Source: Alphaproteobacteria bacterium (lineage in GTDB: Bacteria; Pseudomonadota; Alphaproteobacteria; Rickettsiales; JAIXRX01). From it: a DNA stretch of 5,544 nt. The stretch lies in the NCBI GenBank assembly GCA_027485005.1, contig JAIXRX010000030.1, positions 1 through 5,544 of the forward strand, given 5' to 3'. The notes under the pieces were generated by a model. It searched no databases, was not told the DNA's origin, and worked only from the letters and a program-made list of their open reading frames with translations. Positions 1-5,544 of the stretch are shown piece by piece. Each line of letters opens with the position of its first letter. Within the stretch, counting starts at the first letter, position 1. A program made the position numbers and the translations under genes.

Positions 1-584
1 GCTGCTTTGGCAGGCGCAGGTTGAATGTCTTTACTGCAGGCGGTCATAAAGCCATCGGCGTCGGCTTGCAACAGTTTGGGGAAGTGTTTGATGGTGGCAT
101 AGATGATTTCATCCAGCGCTGGCAATTCTGCTTTGGCAAAATTGCTAAGCACATAGTCCGAGACCATGTTTTTATCACCCGGATGGTCGATGCCTAAGCG
201 TACGCGATGGTAATTGGGGGTAATATGTGCGTCCAGCGATTTTAGGCCATTATGCCCGCCGGCGCCACCGCCTTTTTTCACGCGTAATTTACCAAGCGGT
301 AAATCCAATTCGTCATGAATTACGATAATATTTTCAGGGGGCACTTTATAGAATCGTGCCGCTTCGCCTACCGCTTGGCCTGAAAGATTCATATAGGTGA
401 GTGGCTGCATGAGTAGCACTTTTTCACCCTCAATTACAACGTCAGCAATTCGCGCTGAGAATTTTTGTGACCAAGGGCGCGCCGCGTAAGATTGCGCGAG
501 ACCCTCGGTCACCATAAAACCGATATTGTGGCGATGCCCAGAATAGGAAGGGCCGGGATTCCCCAGCCCTACAACGATCCACAT
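1..584 (-). CDS. pth: Peptidyl-tRNA hydrolase (Pth), C-terminus beyond the window edge
   Basis: Cleaves the ester bond between peptide and tRNA in peptidyl-tRNAs that drop off ribosomes, recycling the tRNA in the cytoplasm. The frame is open from the ATG at 584 to the left edge, giving 194 codons with no stop. Family motifs are all visible: VGLGNPG at residues 5-11 and RHN at 18-20, the tract MQPLTYMNLSG at 59-69, HDELDLPLG at 90-98 and GGHNGLKS at 109-116. By alignment to E. coli Pth, the catalytic pair is H19 and D91, and the substrate-contacting Asn residues are N9, N66 and N112. An AGGGG Shine-Dalgarno at 594-598 sits 9 nt before the ATG and fixes the start. The start lies 19 nt after the rplY stop, so the two are probably co-transcribed. 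The family usually ends near 190-200 residues; here the visible end turns into an Ala/Pro/Lys-rich tail (QPAPAKA), suggesting the stop is just outside. Identification is very secure. Confidence 0.97.
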   Translation of the reverse strand, partial: MWIVVGLGNPGPSYSGHRHNIGFMVTEGLAQSYAARPWSQKFSARIADVVIEGEKVLLMQPLTYMNLSGQAVGEAARFYKVPPENIIVIHDELDLPLGKLRVKKGGGAGGHNGLKSLDAHITPNYHRVRLGIDHPGDKNMVSDYVLSNFAKAELPALDEIIYATIKHFPKLLQADADGFMTACSKDIQPAPAKA

Positions 585-603
585 CGAACCGCACCCCTAG
601 CGC

Positions 604-1245
604 TTACTTTTTAGCCGCAGGCTTAGCTGCCGCTTTAGCAGGAGCTGCCGCTGCCGCCGCTGGCTTCTCATCTTCGTCTTTCGACGCACGACCCGTGATC
701 GTCACTACGGTGAAGTCACGTTTAATGGCAGGGGTTACGCCAGCAGGCAGCTGCAATGCGCTGATGTGCAAGCTGGTGCCGATATTCACATTCAAAATAT
801 CCACTTCGATTTTGCTAGGGATATTTTCTGGGGTGCATTCCAATTCAATTTCGTGACGCACGATGTTCAATGCACCGCCACGTTTCAAGCCAATACTACG
901 TTCGGCATTGAGAACTTTCACAGGCACGCTCACGGTCACTTTGCTGTCTTTGTTCACTTGCAAGAAATCAGCATGTTCAATGCGGTCGGTGACTGGGTGC
1001 ATTTGTACATCGCGTGGGAGGGCAAAGATTTTTTTGCCGTCAATGGTCAGCTCCACCAATTTGTTGGTGAACGCGCCTTTTTTATACGCCAAGGTCAGCT
1101 CTTTTTCAGTGATGCTGAAGGTAGTGTTAGGGGTGCCGTTGCCGTATAAAATAGCAGGGATGCTGCCAGCACGACGAAGTGCGCGGGCAGAACCTTTGCC
1201 AGCTTCGGTACGGGTGATACCGCTAAGTGCGATAGATGCTTTCAT
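604..1245 (-). CDS. rplY: 50S ribosomal protein bL25, long CTC/TL5 form
   Basis: Binds 5S rRNA in the central protuberance of the large ribosomal subunit. At 213 residues this is the two-domain CTC/TL5 form, not the roughly 95-residue E. coli form. The N-terminal 5S-binding domain covers about residues 1-97, with the signatures RTEAGKGSARALRRAG at 12-27, IPAILYG at 29-35 and DRIEHADFLQV at 87-97. The beta-rich C-terminal domain covers about 100-188 (VPVKVLNAE near 107, then ECTPENIPSKIEVDI at 136-150). The last 25 residues are a low-complexity Ala/Pro/Lys tail ending in KK, probably disordered and RNA-contacting (inference). The ATG is supported by AAGGA at 1253-1257, 7 nt upstream. It follows prs by 45 nt of AT-rich sequence with no terminator and precedes pth by 19 nt; prs-rplY-pth is a common alphaproteobacterial order. 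A plus-strand open frame over this gene is a shadow. Confidence 0.97.
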   Translation of the reverse strand: MKASIALSGITRTEAGKGSARALRRAGSIPAILYGNGTPNTTFSITEKELTLAYKKGAFTNKLVELTIDGKKIFALPRDVQMHPVTDRIEHADFLQVNKDSKVTVSVPVKVLNAERSIGLKRGGALNIVRHEIELECTPENIPSKIEVDILNVNIGTSLHISALQLPAGVTPAIKRDFTVVTITGRASKDEDEKPAAAAAAPAKAAAKPAAKK

Positions 1246-1290
1246 GGGGTAGTCCTTTCAAAAATAATCAAAAAATAAAATAGGGAAAAA

Positions 1291-2223
1291 TTAATCAAAT
1301 AGACTCGAAACAGAGCTTTCTTCAGAGATGCGGCGTACCGCTTCTGCCAATAAAGGCGCGACCGACACCACGCGAATATTGCGCGCCTGACGCGCAGACT
1401 CTGTGGTCATGATGCTGTCAGTAATCACCAATTCTTTAAGTGCCGAGCTAGTCACACGAGAGACCGCGCCACCCGACAATACGCCGTGCGTGACATAGGC
1501 TGACACGCTGTTAGCACCTTTTTGCATCAAGGCTTCCGCTGCGTTGCAAAGGGTACCAGCAGAATCCACAATATCATCGAACAAAATACAGTCGCGGCCA
1601 TCCACGTCACCAATGATATTCATCACTTCAGAGCTACCGGCTTTCTCGCGGCGCTTGTCAACAATCGCTAAATCCGCGTCCAGACGTTTGGCAAGTGAAC
1701 GTGCCCGCACGACCCCACCTACGTCAGGAGAAACAATGACCAGATTCTTATCGCGGTAATGGCTACGAATATCGGATACAAGCACGGGGCTTGCTTGCAG
1801 ATGGTCGAGTGGAATATCGAAGAATCCTTGTATCTGGCCGGCATGCAAATCCACGGTCAATACGCGGTTAGCACCTGCGGCGGTGATAAGGTTCGCAACC
1901 AGCTTAGCAGTAATTGGCGTGCGAGGGCCGGGCTTGCGGTCTTGACGCGCATATCCAAAATAAGGAACGACTGCAGTGATACGGCGCGCAGATGCACGGC
2001 GCAATGCATCAAGTGCAACCAACAATTCCATGATATGGTCATTGGCAGGGAAGGAAGTCGATTGAATTAAAAAAACATCTTCCCCGCGAACATTGTCGTT
2101 TATCTCCACAAATACTTCCATGTCTTGGAAGCGGCGGATAGACGCATTCATCAGGTTGACATCTAAATAACTCGCCATCGCTTCGGCGAGTGGAAGGTTG
2201 CTATTGCCAGCAATCAGCTTCAT
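1291..2223 (-). CDS. prs: Ribose-phosphate pyrophosphokinase (PRPP synthetase)
   Basis: Transfers pyrophosphate from ATP to ribose-5-phosphate, making PRPP for purine, pyrimidine, histidine, tryptophan and NAD synthesis in the cytosol. The 310-residue length is typical of class I bacterial enzymes. Visible signatures in order: RRFQDMEVFVEI at 30-41; the catalytic flexible loop with YARQDRKPGPR at 91-101; the metal-binding segment DLHAGQIQGFFD at 125-136, including H127; the pyrophosphate-loop segment SPDVGGVVRAR at 165-175; and the ribose-5-phosphate (PRPP) loop FDDIVDSAGTL at 215-225. No key residue appears to be missing. The ATG is preceded by TAGGA at 2231-2235 with 7 nt spacing. It is the first gene of the prs-rplY-pth cluster. 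The antiporter gene upstream reads the same way but ends 164 nt away, so prs probably has its own promoter in that gap, though read-through is possible because no clear terminator is seen. Confidence 0.98.
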   Translation of the reverse strand: MKLIAGNSNLPLAEAMASYLDVNLMNASIRRFQDMEVFVEINDNVRGEDVFLIQSTSFPANDHIMELLVALDALRRASARRITAVVPYFGYARQDRKPGPRTPITAKLVANLITAAGANRVLTVDLHAGQIQGFFDIPLDHLQASPVLVSDIRSHYRDKNLVIVSPDVGGVVRARSLAKRLDADLAIVDKRREKAGSSEVMNIIGDVDGRDCILFDDIVDSAGTLCNAAEALMQKGANSVSAYVTHGVLSGGAVSRVTSSALKELVITDSIMTTESARQARNIRVVSVAPLLAEAVRRISEESSVSSLFD

Positions 2224-2315
2224 GGCAAAATCCTATCAAATACTTATTTTTTTCATATAAGCGCTAAAAGCTACGTCGCTTCCTCACTTACACCCACATT
2301 CTTTAACAGCTGGCT

Positions 2316-2343
2316 TGTCTAGCGCAAATCCTTGCTGGGTCAA
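2316..2343 (-). promoter_or_regulatory. Possible prs promoter
   Basis: On the minus strand, CTTGACC (TTGACC at 2338-2343) is followed after 16 nt by CTAGACA (TAGACA at 2316-2321). The -35 matches the sigma-70 consensus well and resembles the alphaproteobacterial CTTGAC form. The -10 is weak, about 3 of 6. It lies roughly 95 nt upstream of the prs ATG, leaving a long 5' leader that contains only a weak 5-bp inverted repeat (2259-2263 with 2277-2281). Location in the only sizeable gap before prs supports it; there is no other evidence. Confidence 0.35.
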
Positions 2344-2387
2344 GCAAAAATATGAAAAAACCATGATATATGACGAAAAACAGCAGC

Positions 2388-4196
2388 TTATTTGTTTGTT
2401 TGCGGGTTAGGTGTGGAGACATTTTTCACCCGAGAGAAGCTTACACGGCCATTATTGGCGGAGCTTGCGGGGGTTAATTGCTCACGGGCAAGGGCATAAT
2501 CACGCGCGCGATAAAGGCTCATGAGGCGTGCAACCTCGGCATCGGCAATTCCAATAAATTTCATGGCCTCTGCACCAAGCTGAAGGCTGGACTCATATTT
2601 CTCAGAAATCGCATGGTTGGCGCCAGCAGCTTCTAATTGCATTAATTCTTCCAATTCAGAGGAGCGCGCAACGATGGGTAGATCGGGTGCAACTTCACGA
2701 ATGGCAACTACGGCTGATAAAGCGGTGGAATAATGCGCAAAGGTAATGACTACACATTTGGCGCGTTCGATGCCGGCAGCGAGAAGCACTTCTTTTTGGG
2801 CGCTATTACCAAAATAAACAGGGTGACCAAGTGCACGAGCACGCGCCACGGTTTGCGGATCACGGTCCAGCGCAAGATAGGCCACTTGCTCATCTGAAAA
2901 CATATGTGCAAGCGTTAGCCCTACACGTCCAAACCCTAGTAGAATTACGTGGTCTGTCAAATCAGCTGTTTCGGGCTGGTCAGGAATCGCAAGGCAAGGC
3001 TGAGTGTTAAAGGTTTTCAGCATCCATTGGCCAGCGGCATAAAGCAGTGGCGTAATCGCCATGCTGCAGGTCACGGCGACCATGAGCAAAGCAGCATTTT
3101 CTGAACCCAAAATGGTTTGGCTTTCTGGCAAACCAAACAGGATAAACGCAAATTCACCGCCTTGCGATAAAAGTAGTGCGGCTTGCAAGGAAAGCCCTTG
3201 AGAGAATTTGAAGCTGCGGCACAGCGCCCAGATAATTCCTGTTTTAATCATTACCAAGCCAATCACCACACCACCTAGAAGCCAGCGATGCTCCATTACA
3301 AATGCCATGTCGATTTTCATGCCCACCATCATGAAAAACAGGCCGAGCAACAAACCTTTGTATGGTAAAATATCTGCTTCCACCTGTTTCTTATACTCAG
3401 TTTCTGCCACCAGCAACCCTGCCACAAACGCCCCCAGCGCCATGGAAAGCCCGATGCTGTGGAAGGCGGCTGCGACGCCTACAATTAAAAGCAAGGTAAA
3501 GGCCGAGAAAATCTCTGGGCTATTGGAAGAGGCAATAAAGCGGAACAGCGGACGTAATAATTGCTTGCCAACCAAGAAAGTGAGAAGCAAGGCGCCAACG
3601 GCGTTCAGGCCGGCATTGCCGAGTGCCACCCAGATTTTAGATTGTTCGGCGGCGAGCAAGGGCACCAGCACCAACATCGGAATCACGATTAAATCTTGCA
3701 GCAACAAGACCGCCAAGGACACCCGCCCTAATTGGGTAGATCGTTCCCCTTGTTCACGGACTAATTGCAACACCAGTGCGGTTGAGGAAAGTGCTAAGCC
3801 ACCCCCTGCAATTAGCGCTGCGGCAGGCGCTAGCCCAAGGGCATAATGCCCCAGAAGCCCAAGCAAAATAGCGGTGAGAATCACCTGCAAGCTACCCAGT
3901 CCAAAGACGTGATGGCGCATGGCAACTAATCGCTCCCATGAAAGTTCAAGCCCAATGACAAATAACAAAAACACGACGCCAAATTCAGCCATCATGCTGG
4001 CTTGTTCCACATCATGAATATAGCCAAGCCCATAAGGGCCAATGATGGCGCCCGCTGCAAGATAGCCCAAAACAGGGTTCAGTTTTAAGTGGCGAAATAG
4101 CGCAACCGCTATAACGGCTGCTGCGAGAATAACGAGAAATGAAGAGAGAGCGATAGGAATTTCGTGCATATAAATATCATGCGGCATTAGATGCAT
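2388..4196 (-). CDS. KefB/KefC-type monovalent cation:proton antiporter (CPA2 family) with RCK/TrkA-N domain
   Basis: Inner-membrane transporter that probably exchanges or releases K+ (or another monovalent cation) against protons. At 602 residues from this ATG it has E. coli KefB/KefC length (601/620). Residues about 15-395 form the hydrophobic Na+/H+-exchanger domain with many membrane segments. Markers are NPVLGYLAAGAIIGP at 40-54, GLELSWERL at 82-90, the conserved QD pair at Q167-D168, and the KefC-like stretch around 274-293 (DILPYKGLLLGLFF, then VGM). A cytoplasmic Rossmann RCK/TrkA-N domain follows at about 415-530: GFGRVG at 421-426 and an acidic residue D444 expected to contact the nucleotide ribose. 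The C-terminal tail (575-602) is polar. The start is uncertain: in-frame TTG (4205) and ATGs (4196, 4187, 4169) all lack a clear Shine-Dalgarno. The first ATG was chosen; 4169 (protein MHEIPIALSS) resembles many relatives. No KefF/KefG-type partner is in the window, so glutathione gating and true K+ specificity are unproven, and I give no symbol. A plus-strand open frame across it is a shadow. Confidence 0.93.
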   Translation of the reverse strand: MHLMPHDIYMHEIPIALSSFLVILAAAVIAVALFRHLKLNPVLGYLAAGAIIGPYGLGYIHDVEQASMMAEFGVVFLLFVIGLELSWERLVAMRHHVFGLGSLQVILTAILLGLLGHYALGLAPAAALIAGGGLALSSTALVLQLVREQGERSTQLGRVSLAVLLLQDLIVIPMLVLVPLLAAEQSKIWVALGNAGLNAVGALLLTFLVGKQLLRPLFRFIASSNSPEIFSAFTLLLIVGVAAAFHSIGLSMALGAFVAGLLVAETEYKKQVEADILPYKGLLLGLFFMMVGMKIDMAFVMEHRWLLGGVVIGLVMIKTGIIWALCRSFKFSQGLSLQAALLLSQGGEFAFILFGLPESQTILGSENAALLMVAVTCSMAITPLLYAAGQWMLKTFNTQPCLAIPDQPETADLTDHVILLGFGRVGLTLAHMFSDEQVAYLALDRDPQTVARARALGHPVYFGNSAQKEVLLAAGIERAKCVVITFAHYSTALSAVVAIREVAPDLPIVARSSELEELMQLEAAGANHAISEKYESSLQLGAEAMKFIGIADAEVARLMSLYRARDYALAREQLTPASSANNGRVSFSRVKNVSTPNPQTNK

Positions 4197-4401
4197 GAAA
4201 AACAAGAGAATTTTTATTGCTGTGCGAATAATTTTGCTGATTATGACGGTGCTGCGATATTTTTGCGGTGAGCGGCCGATTTGTTCACACCCTTAAAAGG
4301 CGGGGTAAGGTTTTAGTGGGATTTACCGATATGAGACGTTTTGTGGGATGTATGATGCTTTTCTAATTTACCAATGTGCTGTAATATAACAATAATATCG
4401 A

Positions 4402-4422
4402 TTTGCTTATTTTTTAAGCAAA
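4402..4422. repeat. Perfect 8-bp inverted repeat with T5 loop
   Basis: Arms TTTGCTTA (4402-4409) and TAAGCAAA (4415-4422) flank five T residues. It could form a small hairpin or serve as a dyad operator. There is no following T-run on the plus strand, so it is not a standard terminator for that direction. It overlaps the first copy of a CGATTTGC direct repeat (4399-4406); the second is at 4425-4432, 26 nt on. Presence of the repeat is certain; function is unknown. Confidence 0.6.
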
Positions 4423-4451
4423 GACGATTTGCACTAGGCAAAACCTACCAA

Positions 4452-4481
4452 CTGTGGTTTGTAAAAATAGCTCGCCCACAG
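4452..4481. repeat. Inverted repeat CTGTGG / CCACAG
   Basis: CTGTGG at 4452-4457 and CCACAG at 4476-4481 are perfect complements separated by 18 nt. Both contain the TGTGG/CCACA core found in DnaA boxes, although each full 9-mer matches TTATCCACA at only about 6 of 9 positions. It may be part of a protein-binding array rather than an RNA hairpin. Confidence 0.4.
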
Positions 4482-4483
4482 AG

Positions 4484-4492
4484 TTATCCACA
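4484..4492 (+). promoter_or_regulatory. DnaA box (perfect consensus TTATCCACA)
   Basis: TTATCCACA is the high-affinity box recognised by the replication initiator DnaA. It lies about 30 nt upstream of the proposed uvrC -35 element and 96 nt before the uvrC start. A second, weaker box in the opposite orientation (4498-4506, 7 of 9) makes an imperfect inverted pair with it. A single perfect 9-mer can occur by chance in a genome, but its setting within a cluster of CCACA cores makes function more likely. Confidence 0.6.
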
Positions 4493-4506
4493 AGCATAGT
4501 GGATGA
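4484..4506. repeat. Imperfect inverted repeat formed by two facing DnaA-like boxes
   Basis: TTATCCAC at 4484-4491 and GTGGATGA at 4499-4506 are complementary at 7 of 8 positions; the inner six bases (ATCCAC/GTGGAT) are perfect, with a 7-nt spacer. This is the symmetry expected of a dimeric regulator operator or of two convergent DnaA monomers. Which of these applies cannot be told from sequence. Confidence 0.45.
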
Positions 4507-4520
4507 ATTGAGTAAGTGCT

Positions 4521-4550
4521 TTGTGGCAGCCGCTTAGCGCGTTATATATT
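4521..4550 (+). promoter_or_regulatory. Likely uvrC promoter
   Basis: TTGTGG at 4521-4526 (3 of 6 to TTGACA) and TATATT at 4545-4550 (5 of 6 to TATAAT) are separated by 18 nt, giving an inferred transcription start near 4557 and a leader of about 23 nt. The -35 overlaps a TGTGG core, and another CCACA core (4557-4561) sits at the inferred start, so a protein bound to these cores could block the polymerase (inference). Confidence 0.45.
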
Positions 4551-4568
4551 CATAAACCACAATATATT

Positions 4569-4576
4569 GAGGAGGG
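4569..4576 (+). promoter_or_regulatory. uvrC Shine-Dalgarno that decides the TTG start
   Basis: GAGGAGGG is the strongest ribosome binding site in the window and ends 3 nt before the TTG at 4580; the GGAG core is 5 nt away. An in-frame TGA at 4568-4570 overlaps it and rules out any earlier start. The next in-frame candidate, GTG at 4613, has no such site. Confidence 0.8.
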
Positions 4577-4579
4577 ATT

Positions 4580-5544
4580 TTGACAGTAGAATCATTAAAA
4601 TCTCTTCCTACAGTGATTGGGGTTGAGGCATTAAGAGCAGCGATTGCACATGCACCGCAAAGTCCTGGTGTGTACCGGATGATAAATGAGCATGGCGATA
4701 TCATGTATATTGGCAAAGCGCGCCAGCTGAAAAACCGTTTGTCGCAATATACGCAAATTGGTGCGCTCAGTGGCATGAAGTTGCGCATGGTGAATCAGAT
4801 TTCTGCCGTGGAATGGACGCTGACGCGCAATGAGGGTGAAGCGCTTTTGCTCGAAGCAAACCTGATCAAAAAGCATCAGCCGCGCTACAATGTGTTGCTG
4901 CGTGACGATAAATCTTTTCCCTATATCGTGTTGGATGAAGCGCTTGGTTTTGCCCGCATTGGCAAGCATCGTGGCAAAACACAAACCAACAAAAAAGGTG
5001 GCAGTTTTTATTTCGGGCCATTTCCGTCGGCAGGTGCAGTGGATGCGACGATTGCGGTTTTGCAAAAAGCCTTTCTGCTACGAAATTGCTCCGACAATAT
5101 GTTTGCGTCGCGCACGCGGCCATGTTTACAGTATCAAATTAAACGCTGCGCTGCGCCTTGTGTAGATTATGTATCTGCGGAGCAATATGGCGAGCTAGTA
5201 GCGCAGGCAAAAGATTTTCTGGCAGGTAAAAGCACCCAAGTACAAGAAGCATTGCGTGCACAAATGGCGGTAGCTTCCGAGGCCATGGAATATGAGCGTG
5301 CTGCGAATCTGCGTGATCGCTTAACCGCGATTTCGCGCATGGCGCAAAAAACAGTGGCACACGCTGCAGCGATTGGAGAGGCGGATGTCTTTGCTCTGCA
5401 TCGCACGGAAAATGCGGTGTGTATGCAGGTGATGTTTTATCGCGGCGGGCAGTATTTTGGTGGGCGCGCTTATTTCCCGTCCCATACAGCCGAAGCGCCT
5501 GATAACGAAATTATGGAGGCGTTTTTGGGGCAGTTTTATGCCAC
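4580..5544 (+). CDS. uvrC: Excinuclease ABC subunit C (UvrC), N-terminal 321 residues
   Basis: With UvrA and UvrB it makes the two incisions either side of a DNA lesion in nucleotide excision repair. The visible part holds the GIY-YIG nuclease domain (about 24-105) that makes the 3' cut: GVY at 30-32, YIGKA at 43-47, R53, and the metal-binding glutamate E92 in GEALLLEANLI. YNVLLRDDKSFPYI follows at 103-116 and YFGPFPSAGAV at 144-154. Four cysteines C170, C182, C190 and C194 have the spacing reported for the E. coli UvrC iron-sulfur cluster. The UVR motif for UvrB contact is at about 220-254, with YERAANLRDRL at 238-248. Then begins the RNase H-like domain; its catalytic part and the C-terminal helix-hairpin-helix lie beyond the edge, as expected for a protein of about 600-620 residues. 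The start is TTG, chosen from the Shine-Dalgarno and upstream stop. The frame is intact to the edge. Open frames on the minus strand are shadows. Confidence 0.97.
   Translation, partial: MTVESLKSLPTVIGVEALRAAIAHAPQSPGVYRMINEHGDIMYIGKARQLKNRLSQYTQIGALSGMKLRMVNQISAVEWTLTRNEGEALLLEANLIKKHQPRYNVLLRDDKSFPYIVLDEALGFARIGKHRGKTQTNKKGGSFYFGPFPSAGAVDATIAVLQKAFLLRNCSDNMFASRTRPCLQYQIKRCAAPCVDYVSAEQYGELVAQAKDFLAGKSTQVQEALRAQMAVASEAMEYERAANLRDRLTAISRMAQKTVAHAAAIGEADVFALHRTENAVCMQVMFYRGGQYFGGRAYFPSHTAEAPDNEIMEAFLGQFYA

Larger units (their letters stand above)
4197..4579. other. Divergent intergenic region between the Kef-like antiporter gene and uvrC
   Basis: About 380 nt without a credible gene, so promoters for both divergent genes should lie here. 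The antiporter-proximal part (4197-4330) has no convincing promoter; a weak stem CCTTA/TAAGG (about 4292-4311) followed by TTTT is too short to call a terminator. The middle (about 4360-4430) is strongly AT-rich and carries an 8-bp inverted repeat and a repeated CGATTTGC. The uvrC-proximal part (4450-4561) is dense in CCACA/TGTGG pentamers, including one perfect DnaA box, and ends in the likely uvrC promoter and Shine-Dalgarno. The spaced GTTC repeat typical of alphaproteobacterial LexA sites was looked for by eye and not found. No tRNA or recognisable small RNA was seen. Confidence 0.8.

Noticed and set aside
766..1252. Two plus-strand open frames of 127 and 129 codons opposite rplY
   Set aside because: They lie wholly antisense to a gene with a clear family match, have no Shine-Dalgarno and no recognisable domain, and are readily explained by the base composition of rplY.
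2224..2387. Terminator or riboswitch between the antiporter gene and prs
   Set aside because: Only very weak stems were seen (for example a 5-bp repeat at 2259-2263 and 2277-2281) and no conserved riboswitch core that I recognise.
3208..3846. Plus-strand open frame of 212 codons opposite the antiporter gene
   Set aside because: Antisense to a hydrophobic coding region; the Ser/Thr/Pro/Lys-rich translation is the usual complement of a membrane-protein gene and matches no family I recognise.
4292..4315. CCTTA/TAAGG stem followed by TTTT as a possible terminator
   Set aside because: Only a 5-bp stem with a 10-nt loop and a four-base T run, and there is no plus-strand gene upstream of it to terminate.
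4332..4367. Tiny plus-strand open frame of 11 codons (MRRFVGCMMLF) in the intergenic region
   Set aside because: Too short to judge, no well-placed Shine-Dalgarno, and no codon pattern or conservation available to support a leader peptide.
4206..4579. LexA/SOS box controlling uvrC
   Set aside because: Looked for the alphaproteobacterial GTTC-N7-GTTC pattern on both strands; GTTC occurs near 4284 but without a partner at the right spacing.
4534..5406. Several minus-strand open frames of 73-144 codons and one plus-strand frame of 91 codons over uvrC
   Set aside because: They overlap each other and an unmistakable uvrC frame, and their translations show no coherent domain.

Overview
The window looks like an ordinary piece of chromosome from an alphaproteobacterium of moderate GC content. 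The evidence is the gene order (prs, a long CTC-type rplY, then pth, closely spaced on one strand) and the alphaproteobacterial look of the UvrC and Prs proteins as I recall those families. I cannot name a genus. I see no insertion sequence, prophage, CRISPR array, tRNA or rRNA.

Layout. Positions 1-2223, minus strand: a compact translation/nucleotide cluster transcribed prs -> rplY -> pth. It encodes PRPP synthetase, ribosomal protein bL25 with its long C-terminal domain, and peptidyl-tRNA hydrolase, which runs off the left edge. Gaps are 45 and 19 nt, with no terminator between genes and a Shine-Dalgarno site before each, so one transcript is likely. Positions 2224-2387: a 164-nt leader/spacer with a possible prs promoter. 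Positions 2388-4196, minus strand: a full-length KefB/KefC-type CPA2 cation:proton antiporter with a cytoplasmic NAD-binding RCK domain. Positions 4197-4579: a divergent, gene-free intergenic region, AT-rich in its middle. It holds one perfect DnaA box, several CCACA/TGTGG cores, inverted repeats and a likely uvrC promoter. Positions 4580-5544, plus strand: the first 321 codons of uvrC, the nucleotide-excision-repair endonuclease, starting at TTG and running off the right edge.

How the parts relate. PRPP from Prs feeds purine, pyrimidine, histidine, tryptophan and NAD synthesis. bL25 and Pth serve the ribosome and recycle peptidyl-tRNA. The Kef-like antiporter and UvrC are two separate stress functions (ion/pH/electrophile and DNA damage) that share only an upstream region.

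The most interesting signal is non-coding: the CCACA/TGTGG cluster with a perfect DnaA box next to an AT-rich stretch, immediately upstream of uvrC. It could be a DnaA-regulated promoter, a DnaA-binding reservoir or, less likely, part of a replication origin. I found no convincing previously undescribed protein system.
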